This document shows, piece by piece, positions 1 through 5,736 of a stretch of DNA of 6,847 nt. Position 1 is the stretch's first letter. Each line of letters opens with the position of its first letter. A program made the translations under genes and the position numbers. The notes beneath the pieces were generated by a model. That model was not told where the DNA came from, did no database searches, and worked only from the letters and a program-made list of their open reading frames with translations. The stretch comes from Desulfuromonadales bacterium C00003068. GTDB lineage: Bacteria > Desulfobacterota > Desulfuromonadia > Desulfuromonadales > Desulfuromonadaceae. The stretch lies in contig MAXR01000457.1 in the NCBI GenBank assembly GCA_001751155.1, positions 510 through 7,356 on the forward strand, given 5' to 3'.

Positions 1-127
1 TCAGCCCATGATGGTTATTATCAACCGTTTCTGAGTTGATCACATTTCACAAAACCAATAACCAAGTTCGCGAGTCTCGTCTCGCAGCCGACGTACTTTT
101 TTATTGTGGAGGCTATTGCAGTTAACA

Positions 128-250
128 AATCTACTGCGAAAAATACTGAATGGCCCATATCTCCGATAATCCTCGACAAATAGCCCTGCTATTCGCTCTC
201 AAATTTTCGAAAATCTGAACTCATCCATTCTTCTTCTCGTAACGATCCGT
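128..250 (-). repeat. Dispersed repeat A, copy 1
   Basis: This 123-bp stretch aligns without any gap to 3048-3170 at a constant offset of 2920, with about 90 of 123 identical bases by hand count. The first 13 bases and the block 188-204 are best conserved. Read on the minus strand, 196-176 forms a 9-bp stem (GCGAATAGC, loop AGG, GCTATTTGT) with two G·U wobbles. The same positions read as plus-strand RNA would be A·C mismatches, so the structured product is probably minus-strand RNA. The minus frame ending at 131 is partly open, but differences between copies are not enriched at third codon positions, which argues against a protein. The family is unidentified. Confidence 0.75.
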
Positions 251-334
251 TAACTTCAATAACCTCCAGTCCTCAAAAAAGTAAGCAAAAAACGGCCTTG
301 AAGTTCACGCCTGCAGCGGGCCGCACTCAACCAA

Positions 335-437
335 CAATGTGTCCGTCTCCCTCTTACATAACATTGGCGGCTCGTCGGCCTCTCGGGCCTCCAAATCAGT
401 TTTAATTCGTTATGATGGTATAGAGTATTTTGGTTGA
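335..437 (-). repeat. Dispersed repeat B, copy 1
   Basis: This ~103-bp segment matches 2883-2984 in the same orientation at about 84 of 102 aligned bases, with one 1-nt gap. The core around 346-386 is nearly identical. Both ends are sharp, from CAATG to TTGGTTGA. On the minus strand 389-377 forms a short GGCC...GGCC hairpin. A 64-codon minus-strand frame (450-256) runs through it, but the single-base gap in the other copy would shift that frame, so the conservation is not that of a protein. The element is intergenic and of unknown function, possibly a structured RNA or a decayed mobile repeat. Confidence 0.75.
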
Positions 438-513
438 GTTTCATCTTCAAATTACATTAGTGGAACCTGAACTGTTTTGATGAATAAAAAACTTAACCAT
501 GCAATAGTTTACC

Positions 514-530
514 AGTGGTCGATGACCACT
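514..530. promoter_or_regulatory. Perfect 17-bp palindrome upstream of the secreted-protein gene
   Basis: Arms AGTGGTC and GACCACT flank the 3-nt centre GAT, followed by a short T-run (TTTT, 530-533). The perfect arms and the position 86 nt before the ATG fit an operator or a short RNA hairpin. The T-run is too short and the stem too weak for a confident terminator. Confidence 0.45.
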
Positions 531-569
531 TTTCAACGGCTATGCCAAAAGGGGACGTTCTGGCTTAAT

Positions 570-586
570 TGCTTCAAGATGAAGCA
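570..586. promoter_or_regulatory. Second perfect 17-bp palindrome upstream of the secreted-protein gene
   Basis: Arms TGCTTCA and TGAAGCA flank the 3-nt centre AGA. It has the same geometry (7-3-7) as the palindrome at 514-530 but an unrelated sequence, and its centre is 56 bp further on. It ends 16 nt before the Shine-Dalgarno of the gene at 616, so in RNA it would be a leader hairpin. No T-tract follows, so it is not a terminator. Confidence 0.45.
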
Positions 587-615
587 CTGGGTCAGGCTAA
601 CAGAGGGGAGTAAGT

Positions 616-1029
616 ATGGTTTGTTTGCGTAATAGTGTGATGGTTATCGTGGTGATGGTGGTGCTAACCTGTTCGACGGCATTTGCTCAGTCGATTGAAT
701 CGATTGCGGCTGACTATGTGATTGAAGAGTATTCCTTTGACCGAACCGAGAAAGAGATTGTTTTTGATAAACAAGCGATTCACTACAATAGTTCTTACGC
801 GGTGCTAAAATCGGCCGCCTACTATGCGGATGGTTCATCAACGGATAATGCTGTCGCCGATCTGGTTTTTGTATTGTGTTTTAAGAAGCAAGATCAGTGG
901 CATATTGTCTACGATTTAAGCCGCTCCGATATGCCAAGTGCTGAGGAGTTGAACGCCATGAAGAAAGAGTTCCCCAGTGATTTCCCTAAATCGTTATTAC
1001 CTCAATTCTGGCAACGGTTACTTAAATAG
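616..1029 (+). CDS. Secreted small protein of unknown function
   Basis: A 137-residue protein that I do not recognise. The ATG at 616 is chosen because GGGGAG (605-610) lies 5 nt upstream. The next in-frame ATG (codon 9) would lose the positive N-region of the signal peptide. Residues 1-24 look like a Sec signal peptide, with R5, a hydrophobic stretch of about residues 8-18, and probable cleavage after AFA at 24. C19 is preceded by VLT, a poor lipobox, so a lipoprotein is less likely. The mature ~113-residue part has a W-x-I-x-x-D segment near residues 94-99 and a proline-rich C-terminus (FPSDFP, LLPQFW) without membrane helices. Length and pattern could suit a small alpha+beta fold such as NTF2-like, but that is speculative. 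It converges on the minus-strand gene, with one base between the two stop codons. Confidence 0.8.
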   Translation: MVCLRNSVMVIVVMVVLTCSTAFAQSIESIAADYVIEEYSFDRTEKEIVFDKQAIHYNSSYAVLKSAAYYADGSSTDNAVADLVFVLCFKKQDQWHIVYDLSRSDMPSAEELNAMKKEFPSDFPKSLLPQFWQRLLK

Positions 1030-1030
1030 G

Positions 1031-1690
1031 TCAACTCATCCACATGTAGATCATGCCAGCCGTCGGGTAACTGGCCGACAATAAAAAAATTGTTGTGGGT
1101 GAAAGACCAACACGGTCGGCAACAAAAAAGGGTAGCAACCCAGGTACGACCACTACCACCGCCCAATCACGATCAATATGAAAGACGGTGTCATTTAAAA
1201 ATCCAGCCCCAAACCAATAGACCCACGGGATAAAAGAGTAAAGAATTGAAGCTACTATGCGGATTAACATGTGTAGTGGGGTACGATGACACAAAGGGGC
1301 CTGGCCAAGAAGGGTGAGATTGCGGATGAGAGCCAATGCGTTGTAGATTCCACCTAAAATGAGTAATATTGCGATCAGTGCAGTTATAGCACTCAGCAGA
1401 CCGATAAGCGGGGCCTCGCTAAAATCAAACCACAGTGGTAACGATTTAATATTCCAAATAATCAGACCACTGATAAATAATGCCATCATCACCGAGCCAA
1501 ACTGAGCAGTAACAAGACCCGATGTGGCAACTTGAATATCTTTGTCGCACTCTTGACAATGGTATGTTTGAAAAGAGCCTTCACGAAAAAAAGGGATGAT
1601 TGTCGGTGCTTCACCAACCTGTTTACCTGCTTGCATCGCCTTATGGCAGGTAGGGCAATAGCGTGATAAAGGGTCAAGATCGATTTTCAT
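1031..1690 (-). CDS. Zinc-ribbon multi-pass membrane protein, unknown function
   Basis: A 219-residue protein starting at ATG 1690-1688, with AGGGA (1703-1699) 8 nt upstream. The N-terminal ~55 residues are soluble and contain two CxxC knuckles, CPTC (12-15) and CQEC (45-48), a typical zinc-ribbon layout. Hydrophobic stretches follow at about residues 62-80, 94-122, 143-165 and 176-191, with a weaker one at 198-217, so four or five membrane helices are expected. Zinc ribbon plus helices is seen in several unrelated inner-membrane families, including PqiA-like proteins, but I cannot assign it to one. The stop codon is one base from the stop of the convergent gene at 616-1029. Its promoter should lie in 1691-1842, shared with the divergent gene at 1843. 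Confidence 0.8.
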   Translation of the reverse strand: MKIDLDPLSRYCPTCHKAMQAGKQVGEAPTIIPFFREGSFQTYHCQECDKDIQVATSGLVTAQFGSVMMALFISGLIIWNIKSLPLWFDFSEAPLIGLLSAITALIAILLILGGIYNALALIRNLTLLGQAPLCHRTPLHMLIRIVASILYSFIPWVYWFGAGFLNDTVFHIDRDWAVVVVVPGLLPFFVADRVGLSPTTIFLLSASYPTAGMIYMWMS

Positions 1691-1794
1691 ATAAATAGTC
1701 CCTATTGAAATAAGTGTGTGATGTTAGTATGTCACAATTAAATGCACTCTATATAAAAGTGGTATAAATGTCATCCGTTCACTGCAGGTTTATG

Positions 1795-1811
1795 CATTGG
1801 TTAACCCAATG
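1795..1811. promoter_or_regulatory. Inverted repeat in the divergent intergenic region
   Basis: CATTGG and CCAATG flank TTAAC, giving a 17-bp imperfectly centred palindrome that includes the 8-bp palindrome GGTTAACC. It sits 32 nt before the ATG at 1843, between two divergent genes, where an operator would be expected. Two TATAAA boxes (1752-1757 and 1763-1768) lie just upstream, but neither has a good -35 partner, so I do not assign a promoter. Confidence 0.3.
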
Positions 1812-1842
1812 ATGATCGTAATTACCCTCGTTAGGAATATTG

Positions 1843-2187
1843 ATGAAAAAGCTGAGCCGCTACCTACTGTTTTGTTGCGCCATTATTATTGCATACCTAA
1901 TGGGTTCAATGAATGCTCAATGGCAGGAGACGAGCATCTCACAACCAGTTCAATCCCAGAACAAAGTGTTTGAGCAACGCGTTGAACACTACCAACCGAG
2001 TTGTCAGCAACTCAGCCATCTTGGCCGTTCACCATTGGTACAGCAGGGAAACGATCTGTTTTTTGTCTACACCACGAAAGATTATTTTTATGTCGTTGGC
2101 ATGAACCTTTCGCCTCAAAATGACCCGCTTACTCATTGGTGGGGCGGTGAGCGCAGTAACGCTATCAGCCGGCATTGCCAAGAGTAG
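1843..2187 (+). CDS. Small membrane-anchored or exported protein, unknown function
   Basis: A 114-residue protein that I do not recognise. A TTG directly precedes the ATG, but the ATG at 1843 is preferred because AGGA (1833-1836) is 6 nt away, against 3 nt for the TTG. Residues 1-6 are basic (KK, R) and 7-22 are hydrophobic, so the N-terminus is a signal peptide, possibly cut after MNA at 25, or a membrane anchor. The remaining ~90 residues are polar, with two cysteines (C54 and C112) that could form a disulfide in the periplasm, an aromatic-rich strand-like segment (DLFFVYTTKDYFYVVG, 71-86) and a WWGG motif near 99-102. It is divergent from the zinc-ribbon membrane protein gene and stands alone. 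No terminator is visible after it. Confidence 0.7.
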   Translation: MKKLSRYLLFCCAIIIAYLMGSMNAQWQETSISQPVQSQNKVFEQRVEHYQPSCQQLSHLGRSPLVQQGNDLFFVYTTKDYFYVVGMNLSPQNDPLTHWWGGERSNAISRHCQE

Positions 2188-2491
2188 TCTGTTACACCAT
2201 CAATATTTCCCCCTCATGACGTAGCTCATAACTTAAACGAGTGCCTTTCACCACCGTTAGCACTAGGCTCCCCCTGTTTAACCCCACCACGAGCCAAATA
2301 GGTTTGCGCTACGCGCTGTTGCTTTATTGCTTTAGTTGACCACGACAAGGCTGCTCTCCGTACCCAACCGAATAATTTACCTGTTTTCTGGTTCGTTGCG
2401 CGTGTCGACAATATCCCTTTTTTTGCGCCCATTGATTGTCCAGTGCTACCTTTCATTAACGGCCAGATAACGATCACTTAAGGGGACATTT
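2188..2491. other. Gene-free stretch, no recognised element
   Basis: About 300 bases lie between two small genes. An 83-codon minus-strand frame (2477-2226) runs through it, but it starts with GTG, has no Shine-Dalgarno and shows no recognisable domain, so I do not call it. A short GCGC-TAC-GCGC hairpin is at 2306-2316. I found no match here to repeats A or B, no clear promoter and no terminator. Confidence 0.5.
2481..2486 (+). promoter_or_regulatory. Shine-Dalgarno that decides a TTG start
   Basis: AGGGGA lies 5 nt before TTG at 2492. The first ATG in frame (2519) has no such site. One caution is that the surrounding AAGGGGACATT (2480-2490) resembles AAGGGGACGTT at 549-559, where it serves no start codon, so the sequence may belong to a repeat rather than be a selected ribosome site. 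Confidence 0.5.
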
Positions 2492-2797
2492 TTGACTTGT
2501 TCAGCTTGGTTAGATCAAATGCTTATCGACAACGTCGATTTTACGCAGCTCGAATTACCATCACAGATGACCTACGATGAAGACCCTGACGAGATTGTTT
2601 ATTTTGAAGAGTTTGATCCGTGCGGGATTTTGTGTGATAAGAACCATCCGTTTTCAACGGTTGAGCGCTATGGCCATTGGTATTACTGTCGCGGGCAGGA
2701 TAAAAAAGCGGGTATCCATTCTTCACTCATGCAATGGCGTCTGTTTACCAAGGACAGGCAGCTTGCAGTGCGAACGGCTAAAGAACATATTGAGTAA
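2492..2797 (+). CDS. Small acidic cysteine-containing protein, unknown function
   Basis: A 101-residue protein read from TTG at 2492. The ATG at codon 10 would give 92 residues but lacks a ribosome site. It has no signal peptide or membrane helix, so it is probably cytoplasmic. The N-terminal half is acidic (YDEDPDEIVYFEEFD, about 28-42). Four cysteines at 3, 44, 48 and 68 include C44-x3-C48 and then C68 after YGHWYY. With H52 or H65 this could bind a metal, but the spacing matches no family I know. The C-terminal third is basic and helix-like (QWRLFTKDRQLAVRTAKEHIE). There is a single gene on this strand, with about 560 gene-free bases after it. Confidence 0.6.
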   Translation: MTCSAWLDQMLIDNVDFTQLELPSQMTYDEDPDEIVYFEEFDPCGILCDKNHPFSTVERYGHWYYCRGQDKKAGIHSSLMQWRLFTKDRQLAVRTAKEHIE

Positions 2798-2882
2798 AAC
2801 CTAAAAGGGTTTCAAGGTTTTGTTATTTCGCACCACCCTCCCCCAATTGTCTTGCCCTGCGGGTTACCCTAAATCACCCCAT

Positions 2883-2984
2883 CAATGAGTCTGTTTCCCT
2901 CTTACACAACAGTGGCGGCTCGTCGGCCTCTCGGCCTCAAGATTGGAGTTGATCCATTATAACGGTGTAGAATATTTTGGTTGA
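2883..2984 (-). repeat. Dispersed repeat B, copy 2
   Basis: This is the direct-orientation partner of 335-437, about 82 percent identical by hand count. One base is missing at the run of G in the core. On the minus strand 2936-2925 reads GGCC-GAGA-GGCC, a 4-bp stem closed by a GNRA-type loop, tighter than in copy 1. It precedes repeat A here, whereas on the left side A precedes B, so the two blocks are separate elements. Confidence 0.75.
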
Positions 2985-3047
2985 CCACTCAGTTAACCAT
3001 GATACTTTGTTTATACGCTTTATTAGCAACCTGTCGGACTTAGCAAG

Positions 3048-3170
3048 AATCTACTGCGAAATCGCCTGACCGGTGCATATTCCCTCACATTTTCGACAAA
3101 TAGACCAGCTATTCGCTCTCAAATGTTCGGAAATCTGCCCTCGACCAGCCAATTTCTCGCTACGATTCGC
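3048..3170 (-). repeat. Dispersed repeat A, copy 2
   Basis: This is the ungapped partner of 128-250. The minus-strand hairpin is kept at 3116-3096 (GCGAATAG, loop CTGGT, CTATTTGT), an 8-bp stem with the same two G·U wobbles. A 77-codon minus-strand frame (3284-3051) crosses it. The matching frame in copy 1 has an in-frame TGA upstream, and changes between copies fall mostly at first and second codon positions, so I treat it as non-coding. Confidence 0.75.
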
Positions 3171-3245
3171 CAAGCCCGACAGGCTGCTAATGACCTCCTG
3201 ATTATTGCTTCGGCTTGGTAAACCAATAATATCAGACAGTTGCTT

Positions 3246-3275
3246 TTGAAGCTCAATTTTAAATCGCAACATAAT
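3246..3275 (+). promoter_or_regulatory. Candidate sigma70 promoter for the ABC operon
   Basis: TTGAAG (3246-3251) and CATAAT (3270-3275) are separated by 18 nt and match consensus at 4 and 5 of 6 positions. Transcription would begin near 3282, giving a leader of about 75 nt. An alternative pair is TTGGCA (3300-3305) and GATTAT (3324-3329), also 18 nt apart. I see no sigma54 signature, since the -12 GC is absent. Confidence 0.35.
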
Positions 3276-3356
3276 TATATTCAAAAAGCTAAATACTCAT
3301 TGGCAAGAGGCTCTACAGACAGGGATTATACAATATCAAGAAAGCGCAGGTGGTTT

Positions 3357-4061
3357 ATGTCCGTTGTTGTTGCAAAACGATTGGTTAAAACCTATGTCAG
3401 CGGTGATATTCAGGTTGAAGCGATTCGCGGGGTCGATTTTTCCATTGAGCCGGCATCCTTCGTTTCCTTTATCGGCCCCTCGGGGAGCGGTAAGACAACA
3501 TTGCTGAACATGATCGGCTGCCTCGATCCGCCCACGAGCGGCTATCTGCAAGTTGCCGGACAGGAGATCTCCAACTTTAGCCGTGAAGATGCGGCCCGTT
3601 TTCGTGGTGAGCATATCGGCTTTATCTTTCAGGACTTCAACCTCATTCCGGTATTGACAGTCTTTGAAAATGTCGAATATCCATTACTGATGGTGCAAGA
3701 GTGGCCTAAGCAACAACGTAAAAAAAGGGTTCTGGAGCTACTGGATGCGGTCGGAATGGCGGATCAGGCAGATAAGTATCCCAGCCAGATCTCCGGTGGA
3801 CAGAAGCAGCGCGTTGCTGTGGCCAGAGCCTTGGTCACCAATGCCAAGCTGGTTCTGGCCGATGAACCAACGGCCAATCTGGACCGTAAAACGGCCAGCC
3901 GAATCATCGATCTCATGAAGCAGATGCGCAATGAGTTCAACACCACGTTTATCTTTTCTACCCACGATCAGCGCATTGTCGATAGCGTCGAAACTACCTT
4001 TACCATTGAAGATGGAATCTTGCTCAGGCAGGAGACGATGGCGGGAGGTGATGATGTCTAA
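3357..4061 (+). CDS. ABC transporter ATPase, LolD/MacB type
   Basis: A 234-residue ATP-binding subunit that would drive the permease encoded next, at the inner-membrane cytoplasmic face. All nucleotide-binding motifs are present: Walker A GPSGSGKT (40-47), Q-loop Q92 in FQDFNLIP, signature ISGGQKQR (145-152), Walker B LVLADE (165-170), D-loop NLD (174-176) and the switch histidine H203 in STHD. Length and the [12 protein letters not shown] segment fit the LolD/MacB/FtsE class. The reading frame is open back to 3240, but ATG 3357 gives the normal family N-terminus. AGGTGG (3348-3353) is only 3 nt away, so initiation may be modest. It overlaps the permease gene by 8 nt, implying translational coupling. 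A gene symbol is withheld because several paralogous systems share this ATPase type. Confidence 0.93.
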   Translation: MSVVVAKRLVKTYVSGDIQVEAIRGVDFSIEPASFVSFIGPSGSGKTTLLNMIGCLDPPTSGYLQVAGQEISNFSREDAARFRGEHIGFIFQDFNLIPVLTVFENVEYPLLMVQEWPKQQRKKRVLELLDAVGMADQADKYPSQISGGQKQRVAVARALVTNAKLVLADEPTANLDRKTASRIIDLMKQMRNEFNTTFIFSTHDQRIVDSVETTFTIEDGILLRQETMAGGDDV

Positions 4062-5298
4062 TATTTTCAAACTGGCTGTTCGCAACCTGTTTCGCTACAA
4101 ACGACGCACCCTGCTGACCTCCATGTTGATCACCCTGGGGGTGGTCGCCGTGCTGCTGTTTATCTCGGTGTCGGGCTCTTTCAAGGCCTTGATGGTTGGC
4201 CAGATTACCGATTCAATGCTTGGCCATATCCAGATTCACAAAAAAGGCTATCTGGCATCTATTGACAGCTTACCCCTGAACCGCAACCTGACCGGCAAAC
4301 AACTGGATAAGATTGTGCAGGTTCTGACTGAGGAAGATGGTGTGGAAGCTTATTCCATGCGGATCAGGCTGGGGGCAATGTTCAGCAATTTCACCGAGAC
4401 CACCAATATCCGCTTAAACGCCGTCACCCCGACGGATGAGATCAAGACTGCGCCACTACTGAGCGACCGGCTGTTGGCGGGTGAAAAAGAGGGGCTGATT
4501 AAGCAGGGGGAGATTCTGATCCCAGAACTGCTCGCCAAGGGGATGAAGGTCAAGGTCGGTGACGGAATTGTTCTGGTCGCCAACAACAAGGATGGCTCAG
4601 TCAACGGTCAGACCTTTGTGGTGCGTGGTATTCTTGAAGGGATATCCGGGCCGGGGGGCCGCGATGGGATGATCCATATCGATGATGCCAAATCCCTGCT
4701 CCGAATCGGCACTGCCGAGGTCAGTGAGGTGGCTATTCGCCTGAAGGATATCGATCAGCTGCCCGCAGTCTTTGCCAGTCTGCAGAAAAAACTTGGATCG
4801 ATGAAAAACCAGCAAGGGGGTGCCGTTTTTGAGCTACATAGCTGGGAAAAGATTTCCCCCTTCTTCAATATTGCCAAAATGATTGATCTGATGACTTTTT
4901 TTATCAAGATCATGCTGGTGGCCATCGTGCTGGTCAGCATCATGAACGTAATGGTGATGGCTGTTTATGAACGGATCAACGAGATCGGAACCATTTCCGC
5001 CATCGGGACGCTGCCGAATAAAATCCTCGCTCTTTTTATTGTTGAAGGTTTGCTGATGGGTATTCTGGGAACCACTGTCGGTACGGTGATCAGTTTGGTC
5101 AGTATCGCGGTTATGAATGTGACACAGATCCGTTTCGACTTCGGACGCCAGACCGGACTGCTGCTCTCGCCGACGATCGGGGTTGCAGACGTGGTGCTGG
5201 TGGTCGCCATTGTTATCGCCATTGCCGTTATCGCCAGTTTGCAACCGGCTTGGAAAGCATCGAGGATGGATCCGATTACCGCCCTGAAGCACGTTTGA
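4054..5298 (+). CDS. ABC transporter permease, FtsX/MacB family
   Basis: A 414-residue inner-membrane permease. Helix 1 is at about residues 20-42, followed by a large periplasmic region (~43-275) of the MacB-PCD kind and then three helices at about 276-306, 325-355 and 376-398. This is the four-helix layout of the LolC/LolE/MacB superfamily, in which periplasmic movement is coupled to ATP hydrolysis to extract lipids, lipoproteins or other hydrophobic cargo without a classic channel. The YERINEIGTISAIGT stretch (305-319) and the PAWKASRMDPITAL end (398-411) are typical FtsX-domain signatures. Two adjacent ATGs exist (4051 and 4054). The second is favoured because GGGAGGT (4043-4049) is 4 nt before it. 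Only one permease gene is present, so a homodimer is likely, unlike LolCE. Confidence 0.92.
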   Translation: MSNIFKLAVRNLFRYKRRTLLTSMLITLGVVAVLLFISVSGSFKALMVGQITDSMLGHIQIHKKGYLASIDSLPLNRNLTGKQLDKIVQVLTEEDGVEAYSMRIRLGAMFSNFTETTNIRLNAVTPTDEIKTAPLLSDRLLAGEKEGLIKQGEILIPELLAKGMKVKVGDGIVLVANNKDGSVNGQTFVVRGILEGISGPGGRDGMIHIDDAKSLLRIGTAEVSEVAIRLKDIDQLPAVFASLQKKLGSMKNQQGGAVFELHSWEKISPFFNIAKMIDLMTFFIKIMLVAIVLVSIMNVMVMAVYERINEIGTISAIGTLPNKILALFIVEGLLMGILGTTVGTVISLVSIAVMNVTQIRFDFGRQTGLLLSPTIGVADVVLVVAIVIAIAVIASLQPAWKASRMDPITALKHV

Positions 5299-5331
5299 TG
5301 TCGTCGCAAAACACCTCAGGAGGACTAAAGT

Positions 5332-5736
5332 ATGTTTTGTAAAAAAATGCCTCTCTACTTTTTATTGATTTTTTTCGGCCTGATGACGATCTGTTGGGCC
5401 AGCGCTGGAGAACAAATTGAACCCATGATTGCCGTTGCAGCCAGCAGTCAGGAGGAGGGAGCCGTGATCAGCGACAAGGCGGCAAGGACTGCTCACTTTC
5501 TTTTTTATGATGGCAAAGGCGTTTACCTCGGGGCAGAGGAAAATCCCCTTGCCGATGCTGCTCGCAAGGCCGGTCCCAAGGTGGCATCATTTCTCTACGC
5601 TAAGGGGGTTACCTTCGTTGTCGCCGGAGAATTTGGCACCAATATGGAGGATGCACTGAGCTCATACGGTATAAAATATGTCATGCGAACAGGAGGTGCC
5701 CATGAGGCTGTTCAAGCACTTATTGAGGAAAAATAA
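5332..5736 (+). CDS. Exported NifX/NifB-family (dinitrogenase iron-molybdenum cofactor-like) protein
   Basis: A 134-residue protein with AGGAGG (5318-5323) 8 nt before the ATG. Residues 4-5 are KK, about 8-21 are hydrophobic, and cleavage is plausible after WASA at 25, so it should be periplasmic. The remainder (about 32-131) reads as one Nitro_FeMo-Co domain (PF02579 type): IAVAAS, then FLFYDGKG, ENPLADAARKAG, VTFVVAGEFGTNMEDAL and IKYVMRTGGAHEAVQAL. Family members are usually cytoplasmic and carry metal clusters. The usual EHFGRA motif is replaced by SDKAARTAHF (47-56), so cluster binding is uncertain. H55 and H124 are the only histidines, and the cysteines (C3 and C21) fall in the signal region. 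It begins 33 nt after the permease gene and overlaps the LolA-like gene by 35 nt. Confidence 0.85.
   Translation: MFCKKMPLYFLLIFFGLMTICWASAGEQIEPMIAVAASSQEEGAVISDKAARTAHFLFYDGKGVYLGAEENPLADAARKAGPKVASFLYAKGVTFVVAGEFGTNMEDALSSYGIKYVMRTGGAHEAVQALIEEK
5691..5696 (+). promoter_or_regulatory. Shine-Dalgarno deciding the LolA-like start
   Basis: AGGAGG lies 5 nt before the ATG at 5702, inside the end of the NifX-like gene. It selects 5702 over the upstream in-frame ATG at 5678, which has no ribosome site and would place a polar extension before the signal peptide. Confidence 0.7.

Larger units (their letters stand above)
1..615. other. Gene-free region with dispersed repeats and palindromes
   Basis: No convincing gene lies here. 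The first ~120 bases have stops in all three minus-strand frames and hold nothing I recognise. The rest contains repeat A (128-250), repeat B (335-437) and two perfect palindromes (514-530 and 570-586) ahead of the gene at 616. Between A and B lies an A-rich motif (about 275-293) reminiscent of intergenic repeats seen in many proteobacteria, but this is from memory. A weak sigma70-like pair, TTGATG (477-482) and TGCAAT (500-505) with 17-nt spacing, could start transcription just before the first palindrome. It matches consensus at only 4 of 6 positions in each box. Confidence 0.6.
2798..3356. other. Gene-free region with repeats B and A before the ABC operon
   Basis: About 560 bases hold repeat B copy 2 (2883-2984), repeat A copy 2 (3048-3170) and a candidate promoter for the downstream operon (3246-3275). 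AAAACC (2796-2801) and GGTTTT (2816-2821) just after the preceding stop could pair, but the stem is A+T-rich and has no clean T-tract, so it is at best a weak terminator. TTAACCATG (2993-3001), shortly after B, also occurs at 493-501 after the first B copy. Confidence 0.55.

Noticed and set aside
256..450. 64-codon minus-strand reading frame with an ATG start
   Set aside because: It lies across repeat B, and the 1-nt gap between the two repeat copies would break the frame. The predicted product is arginine-rich with no recognisable domain.
480..632. 50-codon plus-strand frame overlapping the start of the gene at 616, a possible leader peptide
   Set aside because: No Shine-Dalgarno precedes its ATG, and both 17-bp palindromes lie inside it. 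Its composition (many W, K, F and C) looks like chance translation of a leader.
2226..2477. 83-codon minus-strand frame in the 2188-2491 gap
   Set aside because: GTG start without a ribosome site, no domain, and no support from neighbours. It could be a real small gene but nothing positive shows it.
128..3170. Chromosomal integron cassette array (small unknown genes separated by repeats)
   Set aside because: The repeats lack attC core sites (RYYYAAC...GTTRRRY) and the long imperfect palindrome, there are two repeat families instead of one, and there is no integrase in the window.
128..3170. CRISPR array or insertion sequence
   Set aside because: Only two copies of each repeat, far apart and diverged. 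There is no regular spacer pattern, no terminal inverted repeats and no transposase frame.
3051..3284. 77-codon minus-strand frame over repeat A copy 2
   Set aside because: The same frame in copy 1 is interrupted by TGA, and substitutions between copies avoid third codon positions (7 of 33), the opposite of coding conservation.
3300..3315. Sigma54 promoter starting with TTGGCA before the ABC operon
   Set aside because: The GC dinucleotide expected at the -12 position is TA here.
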